Source of the DNA: SLNP01 sp964446435
Lineage (GTDB): Bacteria; Bacteroidota; Bacteroidia; Bacteroidales; VadinHA17
Direction of reading: 5' to 3'
DNA: 64,000 nt
Assembly (NCBI GenBank): GCA_964446435.1
Contig: CAYUOS010000001.1
Span: 8,099 to 72,098, forward strand
Below the pieces are notes generated by a model, which worked only from the letters and a program-made list of their open reading frames with translations, ran no database searches and had not been told where the DNA came from. The position numbers were made by a program, and so were the translations under genes. This document shows positions 45,254-53,113 of the stretch, piece after piece (position 1 is the first letter of the stretch; every line of letters begins with the position of its first letter).

Positions 45254-46498
45254 TCAGTCGTATCTTATTGACTTTACCGGTGTGATTCTGCCGATAAGGC
45301 GGGCAGGGATAAGCAGCATCAGGATTATTGCGGCCATGGTTCCGGCATTGAGAATGATAATGTGAACAGGGTCGAGGTTTATCGGTACGGTACTGAGATA
45401 ATACGAAGCCGGGTCGAGGCTTATGAACCCTGTTGTCTTCTGCAGCCAGGCGAGGCCGATACCTATGAGGTTACCCCAGAAGAGGCCTTTCCCCGTGAGC
45501 CATGCAGCCTGGTAGAGGAAAGCCTTGCTGATCAGATTGTCGCCCGCACCTACTGCCTTGAGGATTCCTATCATGTTGGTTTTCTCGAGGATCAGAATCA
45601 GCAGGCCCGACACCATATTGAAACCGGCCACAATAAGCATCAGTACAATGATTACAATTACGTTCAGATCCTGGAAATTGAGCCAGTCGAATATCTGCGG
45701 ATACCGTAACCTTATGTTTGATACCTTGAGTCTCTCATCATCCTCGGTAATCTGGTAACCTATTGCATCGCGCACCACCCATGTGAGATACTCGAGGTCA
45801 CGGAAATTGTCGATCACTATCTCGAAGCCGCTTACCTGGTCGTTTTCCCAACCATTGAGTCGCCTTATATGCCCTATGTCGCCGAATACATATATCCTGT
45901 CAAACTCCTCAAGACTGGTTTCATAGATTCCTGTTATCGTGAAGCGCCTTACCCTGGGCGGATCCTGCACGAAGTGCATTGCAAATGAGTCACCTGTCTT
46001 CAGCTCGAGCAGGTCGCACAGCTTTCTTGAAACCACCACGCTGTTTGTTGTTGCCGAGTCGTTCACTACGAATACCTCTCCCTCAACGAGGCTCGACGAG
46101 AAGAAGCTCCAGTCATAGTCGCTGCCCACTCCCTTCAGTACCACTCCCTGGATGTTTTCATTTGCCTGAATGATGCCTGCCTTTGTTGCAAAGACCTGTA
46201 TATGGCTTATTCCCGGTACCTTTTCCACCTTCCCGATAAACTCCTGGCTCATGCTTACCGGCGCTGTTTCGTATGAGATGTTCGAATCGAAGTTTATGAC
46301 CTGGATGTGAGAGCCGAAACCGGCTACCTTGTCGCGAATCTCCTGCTTGAAGCCTGTAAGTATCGATATTGCAAGTATCATAACCGCCAGACCCAAAGCG
46401 ATGCCTGTGATGGCTATCACATTGATGGGTCTCGAAAAGGAGGTATCTCCTTTACGATCCTTAATGAGTCTTTTTGCTATGAAATAGGGTGTATTCAT
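45254..46498 (-). CDS. LolC/LolE-type ABC transporter permease (FtsX/MacB family)
   Basis: 414 residues. One membrane segment near the N-terminus (VIAITGIALGLAVMILAISILTGF is split by family as TM1), a large periplasmic MacB-like domain at about 50-260 with GVVLKGVG and VVVSRKLCDLL, then three C-terminal segments (LNVIVIIVLMLIVAGFNM and two more) with the FtsX block MIGILKAVGAG. The N-terminal FIAKRLIKDRKG is typical of lipoprotein-releasing permeases, which extract lipoproteins for transfer to the outer membrane. Its ATPase partner is not in the window. It diverges from the NamZ-type gene. Confidence 0.88.
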   Translation of the reverse strand: MNTPYFIAKRLIKDRKGDTSFSRPINVIAITGIALGLAVMILAISILTGFKQEIRDKVAGFGSHIQVINFDSNISYETAPVSMSQEFIGKVEKVPGISHIQVFATKAGIIQANENIQGVVLKGVGSDYDWSFFSSSLVEGEVFVVNDSATTNSVVVSRKLCDLLELKTGDSFAMHFVQDPPRVRRFTITGIYETSLEEFDRIYVFGDIGHIRRLNGWENDQVSGFEIVIDNFRDLEYLTWVVRDAIGYQITEDDERLKVSNIRLRYPQIFDWLNFQDLNVIVIIVLMLIVAGFNMVSGLLILILEKTNMIGILKAVGAGDNLISKAFLYQAAWLTGKGLFWGNLIGIGLAWLQKTTGFISLDPASYYLSTVPINLDPVHIIILNAGTMAAIILMLLIPARLIGRITPVKSIRYD

Positions 46499-46528
46499 TT
46501 CATTAAAGGCTCAAAATTAATAAATTTG
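46498..46528 (+). promoter_or_regulatory. Promoter of the NamZ-type gene
   Basis: TTTC at 46498-46501, 19-base spacer, TAAATTTG at 46521-46528 (exact -7). The -33 box overlaps the first base of the divergent permease gene. Confidence 0.6.
46512..46519 (-). promoter_or_regulatory. -7 element of the permease gene
   Basis: The minus strand reads TAATTTTG, an exact -7 match, 13 bases before the ATG. It is one base away from the plus-strand -7 box at 46521, so the two promoters exclude or face away from each other within 17 bases. Confidence 0.55.
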
Positions 46529-46605
46529 AACCAATAAGATAACTTGCCGCCGGTTATCAGGTGGCCCGATTATCACATTTACAGATTATTCAAAAAACTG
46601 AAACT

Positions 46606-47775
46606 ATGAGAAAGATTGCATTTATCATTATTCTGGTGCCGCTTCTGGCATGTTCGCGCAACGGTGAGTCAGTGAAGGTGATGACAGGTGCCGACAGAAT
46701 TGATCAGTACCTCGGGCTTCTCAGCGGCAAGGCTGTGGCACTGGCTGCCAACCAGACCACAATGGTCGGAAATACTCACCTTGTTGATACCCTGCTGAGC
46801 CTGGGGGTCGACTTGAAGGTCATTTTTGCACCTGAGCATGGTTTCAGGGAGATGGCGGCTGCCGGTGTACACATAACAGGAGGTATAGATGAAAGGACCG
46901 GGGTTAAGATTGTAAGCCTCTATGGCAGCAGGTTCAAGCCGACTCCCGAAGACCTTGAGGGTATCGATATTGTGATCTTCGACATACAGGATGTGGGGGC
47001 GAGGTTCTACACCTACATCTCAACCATGCACTATGTAATGGAAGCCAGTGCCGAGAATGGCATTGGTTGCATTATACTCGACAGGCCCAACCCGAACGGA
47101 TTCTATTTTGACGGACCGGTGAGGGAACCGGGGTTTGAATCTTTTGTCGGAAAGCACCCGGTGCCCGTGGTACACGGTATGTCGGTGGGTGAGTACGCCC
47201 GCATGGTGAACGGAGAGGGATGGCTCGCCGGTGGTATTAAGTGCGACCTGACGGTTATCGAGTGCGTCGGGTGGACACATAAGGATATGTACGAGCTTCC
47301 GGTAAGGCCTTCGCCAAACCTGCCCAACCAGAACTCGATTTATCTCTATCCTTCAATATGCTTCTTCGAGGGAACCAGCATTTCACTTGGCCGTGGCACC
47401 GACTTCCCGTTCCAGGTTTTCGGGGCGCCGGAATTTGAGGGAATATATGGTTTCAGCTTTATGCCTGTAAGCAGGCCTGAGGCAGGCAATCCGCCACACA
47501 AGGACAAGATGTGCTATGGCCGCGACCTGCGTGATGCCACAGCACACGGGCTGGTGCCATCAGGCATACTTGACATGTCGTGGGTGATAGAAGCCTATAA
47601 TGCATTCCCTGACAAGAGCAATTTTTTCAGGAACTACTTCGATACCCTTGCCGGAACACGCAAGCTGAGGGAGCAGATCGAGGCCGGAATGTCGGCTGAA
47701 GAGATCAGGGAGACCTGGAAGGAGGATCTCGAGGCGTTTGGAAGGATAAGGAGTAAGTATTTGTTGTATCAATAG
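46606..47775 (+). CDS. DUF1343 lipoprotein, exo-beta-N-acetylmuramidase NamZ type
   Basis: 389 residues. Lipoprotein signal (LVPLLAC, Cys16). Family blocks: ALAANQTTMVGNTHLVD, IFAPEHGFREMAAAG, LYGSRFKPTPEDLEGIDIVI, FDIQDVGARFYTYISTM, LDRPNPNG and GLNQ-like PSPNLPNQNSIYLYPS. DUF1343 members of Bacillus and Tannerella release MurNAc from the non-reducing end of peptidoglycan fragments, so a role in wall salvage is likely. The ATG at 46606 is preferred over an upstream GTG (46561) because it starts the signal peptide. A short tandem array begins at its stop codon. Confidence 0.9.
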   Translation: MRKIAFIIILVPLLACSRNGESVKVMTGADRIDQYLGLLSGKAVALAANQTTMVGNTHLVDTLLSLGVDLKVIFAPEHGFREMAAAGVHITGGIDERTGVKIVSLYGSRFKPTPEDLEGIDIVIFDIQDVGARFYTYISTMHYVMEASAENGIGCIILDRPNPNGFYFDGPVREPGFESFVGKHPVPVVHGMSVGEYARMVNGEGWLAGGIKCDLTVIECVGWTHKDMYELPVRPSPNLPNQNSIYLYPSICFFEGTSISLGRGTDFPFQVFGAPEFEGIYGFSFMPVSRPEAGNPPHKDKMCYGRDLRDATAHGLVPSGILDMSWVIEAYNAFPDKSNFFRNYFDTLAGTRKLREQIEAGMSAEEIRETWKEDLEAFGRIRSKYLLYQ

Positions 47776-47809
47776 GTATGGGGTGTGAGGTGTGAGGTGT
47801 CAGGTGTGG
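47775..47809. repeat. Five 7-base tandem repeats (GGTGTGA type)
   Basis: GGTATGG, GGTGTGA, GGTGTGA, GGTGTCA, GGTGTGG, beginning at the last base of the preceding stop codon. Degenerate GGTG units continue to about 47825. Confidence 0.85.
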
Positions 47810-47848
47810 CGCGGGGTGAAGGGTGATTAATTAATAATTGGATTTATA

Positions 47849-48568
47849 ATGAAGAGAGGGACAATATTATCGTTGCCGGTGCCGCAGGCGGCTGAGATAA
47901 TGGCTGATGCAGGGTTTGAATGGGTATTGATTGACATGGAGCATTCATCGCTTGGTCTGGGTGAGGTACATAATATAATAAATGCCGCAGGCGACAGGTT
48001 GCTGAAGATAGTGCGTGTGCCGGGTAACGACGAGATATGGATAAAGCGGATTCTTGATCTGGGTTGTGACGGCATCCTGGTACCGATGGTTAACACACGC
48101 GAAGCCACAGAGGCGGCTGTTAGCTCTTCGCTATATCCTCCTGCGGGAAGAAGGAGTGTAGGCCTCAGTCGCGCTCACAGATATGGTCCGGGTTTCGGAG
48201 AGTACGTCGCCGGAGCCAACCGTAAACTGATTGTCATGATTCAGGTAGAGCATATCGATGCAGTGAGGAATCTTGACGATATCCTTTCCGTTAATGGGAT
48301 CAGTGCGATATTCATCGGTCCCTACGACCTCTCTGCCAGCATGGGCCTGACAGGCCAGACAGGTCATCCTGAGGTTGTGGCAGCAATCGATACGGTTAAA
48401 TCAAAGTGCAATTCTGCCCGACTGCCATGGGGCATATTCTCGTTAACACCGGAAGGACTCGATAAGCATATTGCCGACGGATGCACCTATGCCCTGTGCG
48501 CAACAGATTCCTTTATGCTGGCCGGAGAGGCAGCAAGGACCTCTGCCCGGTTAGGATCGGCTTCTTAG
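47849..48568 (+). CDS. HpcH/HpaI family aldolase
   Basis: 239 residues. A class II pyruvate-dependent aldolase of TIM-barrel fold. Blocks: GFEWVLIDMEHSSL (with the catalytic-site His), GCDGILVPMVNT, the Arg-containing RRSVGLSRAHRYG, the metal ligands in IVMIQVEH and AIFIGPYDLSAS. The family cleaves 2-keto-3-deoxy acids to pyruvate and an aldehyde; the substrate here is unknown. It lies 73 bases after the NamZ-type gene and converges on the anti-sigma-like gene with 2 bases between stops. Confidence 0.93.
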   Translation: MKRGTILSLPVPQAAEIMADAGFEWVLIDMEHSSLGLGEVHNIINAAGDRLLKIVRVPGNDEIWIKRILDLGCDGILVPMVNTREATEAAVSSSLYPPAGRRSVGLSRAHRYGPGFGEYVAGANRKLIVMIQVEHIDAVRNLDDILSVNGISAIFIGPYDLSASMGLTGQTGHPEVVAAIDTVKSKCNSARLPWGIFSLTPEGLDKHIADGCTYALCATDSFMLAGEAARTSARLGSAS

Positions 48569-48570
48569 GT

Positions 48571-49884
48571 TCACTTTGCGGGAAGGAATGTTATCCTTAT
48601 TCTGACAGTGTCGTTTACAGCTGTTCCTGACCTCATTGCCGGCGACCATCCGGGTCCTCTTGAAAGAAGCCTGACAGTCTCGGCAGAGTATGGCTCGCCG
48701 TTACTGCTGACAATTACAGGGGTCCCTTTCCTTCCTCTTAAGGAGACAGGAAGTAGGGCTTCAACTATGACCACCTGCATCCCCTCTTCATATTTTGGAT
48801 TCCTGATATTCCTTCTGATATAGTCATGGAAGGCAGGGTAACCACCCACAGGCAGCGGCGGAGTATAGTCAGGTGACATCATGGAATCAGGCAGAACAAT
48901 TTCTGATAGTTCTCCGGCAAGCATCAGGCCTTCAGCAGCCTGCTCCTGTTCTGCCGACCTTACTGCTGCTGTTACAGGTGTCTTCCGCCTTTCGCCGTAA
49001 CCTACAACAATCACCTCATCGAGGGCTTTCATGTCAGGTTCCATCCTGATGCTTACCATTTCTGATTTATCGGCCTGCACAAGCAACTGTTTATATCCAA
49101 CGAAGTTGGCTACCAGAATAATTGAGGTATCAGGTTTATCAGGAACCATAAGGATGAACCTTCCATCTGCACCGGTAACGGTTCCGGCAGCGGGTTGGCC
49201 TTTTATGTAGATGTTAACAAAGGGAAATGGTTTTCCGGTTTCGTCGGAAACCATCCCGGTTATCTTTCCTGCTTCTTCGACTTTCATTTGAATGGTGGCA
49301 ACGAAAGGATCAATTATCAATGGTTGTACCACACCTGCAGCCTTAAGCAGAGTCTCTTTCACGGCAACTTCCCTGTCAGCAACCACACTTACCGATATTA
49401 TTTCTGATCTTTCCTTCGAAGCATCTGCGGCAACCTGTTTTGTTACCGCGGTCAGTTTAAGGGAGTCTGCCCGGGGACGGGCAGTGTCATCCGAGGTTGC
49501 TGCAATCTTTTCTTCACCTCCGGGCTTTTCATCTCCTTTTTGTGTTCTCTCTTCAGCAACAGCAGGATGTGGCGGTGACAGCTTACCGGCGGGACGGAGC
49601 AGAACCACCGAGGTTACTATGAACACCAGCGCCACTGCGGCAATACCTGAGTAGAATACTATATTGCGCCTGGCTGAACGCGCATTGATCCTCTTCCTGA
49701 GAAGAGAAAGGTCAGAGGCTGCATCTGACGGGTCGAGCATGGATAAGCCTTCGGCGGCGTCTGCGGCGAACTGATCGCGCTGCATCTCCTTCTCAAAGGA
49801 GTTGCGCTCCCTGTCAGACATCTCTCCGGCAGCATACCGGAGGAGGTCCTCGCGTTTTCCGTTATTTTTCTTCATACCTGACAT
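48571..49884 (-). CDS. Membrane protein: anti-sigma-like N-terminus, CPD domain, SusC-type linker and TonB-like C-terminus
   Basis: 437 residues. Residues 1-70 resemble the cytoplasmic domain of anti-sigma factors (LLRYAAGEMSDRERNSFEKE). One membrane segment follows at about 75-97 (IVFYSGIAAVALVFIVTSVV), then a Pro/Glu/Lys-rich periplasmic stretch, a CPD domain at about 208-285 (GMVSDETGKPFPFVNIYIKG), the motif ALDEVIVVGYGERRKTPVT that normally opens SusC plugs, and a TonB-type C-terminal domain (FHDYIRRNIRNPKYEEGMQ ... VRIRITFLPAK). It overlaps the ECF sigma gene by 23 bases. Likely role: holding the sigma factor at the membrane and sensing a TonB-coupled partner (inference). Confidence 0.82.
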   Translation of the reverse strand: MSGMKKNNGKREDLLRYAAGEMSDRERNSFEKEMQRDQFAADAAEGLSMLDPSDAASDLSLLRKRINARSARRNIVFYSGIAAVALVFIVTSVVLLRPAGKLSPPHPAVAEERTQKGDEKPGGEEKIAATSDDTARPRADSLKLTAVTKQVAADASKERSEIISVSVVADREVAVKETLLKAAGVVQPLIIDPFVATIQMKVEEAGKITGMVSDETGKPFPFVNIYIKGQPAAGTVTGADGRFILMVPDKPDTSIILVANFVGYKQLLVQADKSEMVSIRMEPDMKALDEVIVVGYGERRKTPVTAAVRSAEQEQAAEGLMLAGELSEIVLPDSMMSPDYTPPLPVGGYPAFHDYIRRNIRNPKYEEGMQVVIVEALLPVSLRGRKGTPVIVSSNGEPYSAETVRLLSRGPGWSPAMRSGTAVNDTVRIRITFLPAK

Positions 49885-50464
49885 TTTTCCCCTCCAGGCA
49901 GATTTTAAGGTTTCTCTTACCGTTCTGCAGCAGGCTTTTCACTCTCTTTTCATCCGATCGCATTCTCTCTGCTATTTCACGGTAACATTTATTTTCGAAG
50001 TAGAAAAGTTCCACCGATTCTCTCTGCAACTGAGAGAGTTTTTCGATGCACTCCCTCAGAGCCCTGTCGGTTTCACTTCCTTCCCTGTCAACAGGATGCA
50101 GAAATGGCTCCGATTCCACAAATAATTCCTGTTCAATTGCCCATTCCTCATGCTTTGCCTTTCCCGATGCCTCTGACCTGAGAGCCATAAGACAGAAGTT
50201 TTTTGTTACCACATAGAGCCATGCCCTGAAATTATCGGGCCGGTGCCTGGCCGGTTCCGAGGCAATCTTCTCAAAAATGCCCATAACAGCATCCCGTGCT
50301 TCCTCCCTGTTCCGGAGGTACTTCATGCAAACACCGTAAACAAGATGCATGTACCTTGAATAGAGTTCTCCGAGTGCCTTAAGGTCGCCTCCTTCATGGA
50401 ACCTGACGAGCAATTCCCCGTCAGAGAGTTCCCTGTTTTGTTTGCGCAGAATCCTTAAAGGCAT
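49862..50464 (-). CDS. ECF-type RNA polymerase sigma factor
   Basis: 200 residues. Region 2 is LGELYSRYMHLVYGVCMKYL with EEARDAVMGIFEKI and the FRAWLYVVTKNFCL helix; region 4 is LSQLQRESVELFYFENKCYREIA cut to ..ERMRSDEKRVKSLLQNGKRNL. There is no region 1 or 3, as usual for ECF factors. The next gene, overlapping by 23 bases, encodes the anti-sigma-like membrane protein, which should control it. A TACTTTTA box at 50498-50505 (minus strand) may serve as its -7 element. Divergent from the VWA gene 127 bases away. Confidence 0.93.
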   Translation of the reverse strand: MPLRILRKQNRELSDGELLVRFHEGGDLKALGELYSRYMHLVYGVCMKYLRNREEARDAVMGIFEKIASEPARHRPDNFRAWLYVVTKNFCLMALRSEASGKAKHEEWAIEQELFVESEPFLHPVDREGSETDRALRECIEKLSQLQRESVELFYFENKCYREIAERMRSDEKRVKSLLQNGKRNLKICLEGKNVRYEEK

Positions 50465-50591
50465 GAAATCCAGATTGATCAGTTCTTAAGTCAGACATAA
50501 AAGTACTGATTTCTGTTTTTTTTCTGTTGATTTTATGGAATTATTCCTCAGGCAGCATCATGATGATGTAAACCAATTAATAACTGTAACA

Positions 50592-52430
50592 ATGAAAAAT
50601 TCAATAACAATTATGATCCTGCTGCTGATCGCTTCAGCAACAATGGCACAGACCCGGACAATAAGCGGTCTCGTGACAGATGAGAATGGCAAGTCGTTTC
50701 CGTATGTAAATGTCTTTGTTGAATCGAACAAATCGGTTTCGGCCGTTACTGACAGCCAGGGCAGATACAGCATTACAGTGCCTGAGAAATCTGTCCTGGT
50801 ATTTGCATTTGTGGGGTATAAGACACAAAAGGTACAGACTGGCATTTCAGACATCATAAATGTTAAAATGGAGCCTGATCTTACCACACTCCAGGAGGTA
50901 ATAACTGTTGGATATAATGCTGGCCGGCATAAGATTGTGACAGCGATGGAAATGTCGCCGGCCTCTGTCAGCAGGCCCGGATGGGGATATTATGATGCAA
51001 TGGACAGGGAGGACTATTCGCGTATAAGGGAGTCAGGTTTCCACAGTGTGGCTCATAATCCCCTCTCGACCTTCTCGATTGACGTTGACAACGCGGCTTA
51101 CTCAAATATTCGCAGGTTCCTCAATATGGGACAGATGCCTCCTGCCGATGCAGTGCGCATTGAGGAGATGATAAACTACTTTACCTACGACTATCCCGAG
51201 CCCTCAGGGAGTCATCCCTTTTCTGTTTATACCGAAGTTGCGACCTGTCCGTGGAACAGCAATAACATGCTTCTTCATATAGGACTAAAGGGAAAGAGTA
51301 TTGAAAAGAGCAAGCTTCCGCCGTCAAACCTGGTGTTCCTGATTGATGTTTCGGGCTCGATGGATGCCCCAAACAGGCTGCCCCTGCTCAAATCGGCATT
51401 CCGTATGCTCGTAAATGAGATGAGGCCTTCTGACAGGGTTGCCATTGTTGTTTATGCAGGTGCAAGCGGTGTTGTTCTTGAATCGACTCCCGGAAGCAAA
51501 AAGGATGTAATAATATCTGCCCTTGACAGGCTTCAGGCCGGAGGATCAACAGCAGGAGGGGCGGGTCTCAGGCTTGCATACAGGGTTGCCCAGACGAACT
51601 ATATCAAGGGAGGCAATAACAGGATTATCCTTGCAACCGACGGCGACTTCAACGTAGGCGTTACCAGCAATGCCGAACTGGAGAGGATGGTTGAAACAGA
51701 GCGTGAGAAGGGGGTTTTCATAACAGTGCTTGGATTTGGCATGGGCAACTACAAGGACAACAGGCTTGAGACCATTGCCAACAAGGGAAACGGCAACTAT
51801 GCCTACATCGACAATATTCAGGAGGCGCGCAAGGTGCTGGTGCAGGAGTTTGGCGGTACACTTTTCACCATTGCAAAGGATGTGAAATTCCAGCTGGAGT
51901 TTAATCCTGCACATGTCCACTCATACCGGCTTATTGGTTATGAAAACAGACTGTTGGATGATGAGGACTTTAACGATGACCGGAAGGATGCCGGTGAGAT
52001 GGGCGCAGGACATACAGTTACCGCACTTTATGAACTGGTGCCGGCTGGCCGTTCCGGTGCCAATCCACTGGTTGACCCGCTTAAATACCAGGCCGGTAAT
52101 CGTCAGCCTGCGAGGTCACTGAATGATGAGATTGTTACCGTTAAGCTAAGGTACAAGGACCCTTATGGAGCCGAGAGCCGGATGTTCGAGGAGGTTGTAA
52201 AGAGCGGAGAGCGCAGTTTTGAGCGCAGCAGCGAGGATATGAGGTTTTCAGCTGCCATAGCTGCATTCGGTATGATGCTTAGGGATTCTGAGCATAAGGG
52301 AGATATTACCTATGACAGGATAATCGCGATAGCTTCAGGGGCCAGGGGTAATGACCCCGATGGCTACCGTGCTGAGTTTATCAGGCTTGTCTCATCGGCA
52401 GCAGGCTTAAGCTCAAGGCACAGGAATTGA
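50592..52430 (+). CDS. Exported von Willebrand A protein with CPD domain (YfbK-like)
   Basis: 612 residues. Signal peptide (IMILLLIASATMAQ), CPD domain at about 22-95 (ISGLVTDENGKSFPYVNVFV), the linker TLQEVITVGYNAGRHKIVT, a VWA_N block (NPLSTFSIDVDNAAYSNIRRF), then a VWA domain at about 235-410 with the MIDAS motif LIDVSGSMD and LATDGDFNVGV, and a C-terminal DUF3520-type region. VWA domains bind proteins through a bound metal. The CPD and linker match those of the anti-sigma-like protein across the divergent promoter region, so the two may interact. The start at 50592 fits the signal peptide; the frame runs back to 50535. Confidence 0.9.
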   Translation: MKNSITIMILLLIASATMAQTRTISGLVTDENGKSFPYVNVFVESNKSVSAVTDSQGRYSITVPEKSVLVFAFVGYKTQKVQTGISDIINVKMEPDLTTLQEVITVGYNAGRHKIVTAMEMSPASVSRPGWGYYDAMDREDYSRIRESGFHSVAHNPLSTFSIDVDNAAYSNIRRFLNMGQMPPADAVRIEEMINYFTYDYPEPSGSHPFSVYTEVATCPWNSNNMLLHIGLKGKSIEKSKLPPSNLVFLIDVSGSMDAPNRLPLLKSAFRMLVNEMRPSDRVAIVVYAGASGVVLESTPGSKKDVIISALDRLQAGGSTAGGAGLRLAYRVAQTNYIKGGNNRIILATDGDFNVGVTSNAELERMVETEREKGVFITVLGFGMGNYKDNRLETIANKGNGNYAYIDNIQEARKVLVQEFGGTLFTIAKDVKFQLEFNPAHVHSYRLIGYENRLLDDEDFNDDRKDAGEMGAGHTVTALYELVPAGRSGANPLVDPLKYQAGNRQPARSLNDEIVTVKLRYKDPYGAESRMFEEVVKSGERSFERSSEDMRFSAAIAAFGMMLRDSEHKGDITYDRIIAIASGARGNDPDGYRAEFIRLVSSAAGLSSRHRN

Positions 52431-52455
52431 TTTGATGGCAGTATGATCAGATTTA

Positions 52456-52485
52456 CCGGGGCGTGGTTTTGCAACTGCGCCCCGG
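52456..52485 (+). terminator. Hairpin after the VWA gene
   Basis: CCGGGGCG (52456-52463) pairs with CGCCCCGG (52478-52485) around a 14-base loop; the following CTGTTTCTG is only modestly T-rich. The rest of the 213-base gap to the next gene is AT-rich and shows nothing else but the -7 box at 52630. Confidence 0.6.
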
Positions 52486-52629
52486 CTGTTTCTGTATGGC
52501 TATCCATTCTCATTACCCATGGTCAGGGGTTGAACATTACTCTGCTTCAGATTGTTATAAAAATAGTTAAAAATGTATTAAAATCGTTTGGGCTGATGGC
52601 CCGCGCTGCTGCAGATCCTGAATAAATTC

Positions 52630-52637
52630 TATATTTG
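52630..52637 (+). promoter_or_regulatory. -7 element directly before the His-rich protein gene
   Basis: TATATTTG, an exact match, ends 6 bases before the ATG at 52644, so the transcript would be leaderless or nearly so. No -33 TTTG at the right distance. Confidence 0.55.
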
Positions 52638-52643
52638 CACATC

Positions 52644-53012
52644 ATGCGGAAAAGGTTCACCAGGCTGTTTTTTAAAGTTGCTGCCATCATGATGATTGCA
52701 GCCCTGGGAGCGTTCCAGTTCAACAGAACATCCAACCTTCATTACCATGTTGATGATTACGGAAGAGTTGTTTCACACTCCCATCCGTATGACAAATCAA
52801 AAGATGCCGGTCCGTTCAAGACTCATTCACATGGCAAGTGCGATATTACAATCCCCTCAGGGTCAATTGATATGTCGGTGGCGGAATGGTCGCAGGCAAT
52901 ATTGCAGGCTCCATCAGAAGAGGTCAGACAATACACAGATTACCTGGTGTCAAGGGAACAGGATGGACTCCACCCGATAAGGGGCAGGGCGCCTCCTTCC
53001 ATTACCATTTAA
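52644..53012 (+). CDS. Small histidine-rich exported protein
   Basis: 122 residues. A signal peptide or anchor (LFFKVAAIMMIAALGAFQF) is followed by a short stretch with six histidines in pairs, at 33 and 35 (HYH), 45 and 47 (HSH), 61 and 63 (HSH), with Cys66 close by. Such HxH pairs suit binding of Zn, Cu, Ni or Co. The C-terminal half is a plain helix (SVAEWSQAILQAPSEEVRQY). I know no named family for it. It stands 101 bases before a TonB receptor with no promoter visible between, so it probably belongs to the same metal-linked unit (inference). The ATG is preferred over a TTG at 52635 that overlaps the -7 box. Confidence 0.75.
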   Translation: MRKRFTRLFFKVAAIMMIAALGAFQFNRTSNLHYHVDDYGRVVSHSHPYDKSKDAGPFKTHSHGKCDITIPSGSIDMSVAEWSQAILQAPSEEVRQYTDYLVSREQDGLHPIRGRAPPSITI

Positions 53013-53113
53013 CCAGTTCCCCCGCGAGAGACTATTCTCTCAGTCTTCTGCTGCCGCGATCAATAAGGCAGAGGATACTTATGGAAACAAAATGGTAATT
53101 AATTTCAGGAACA

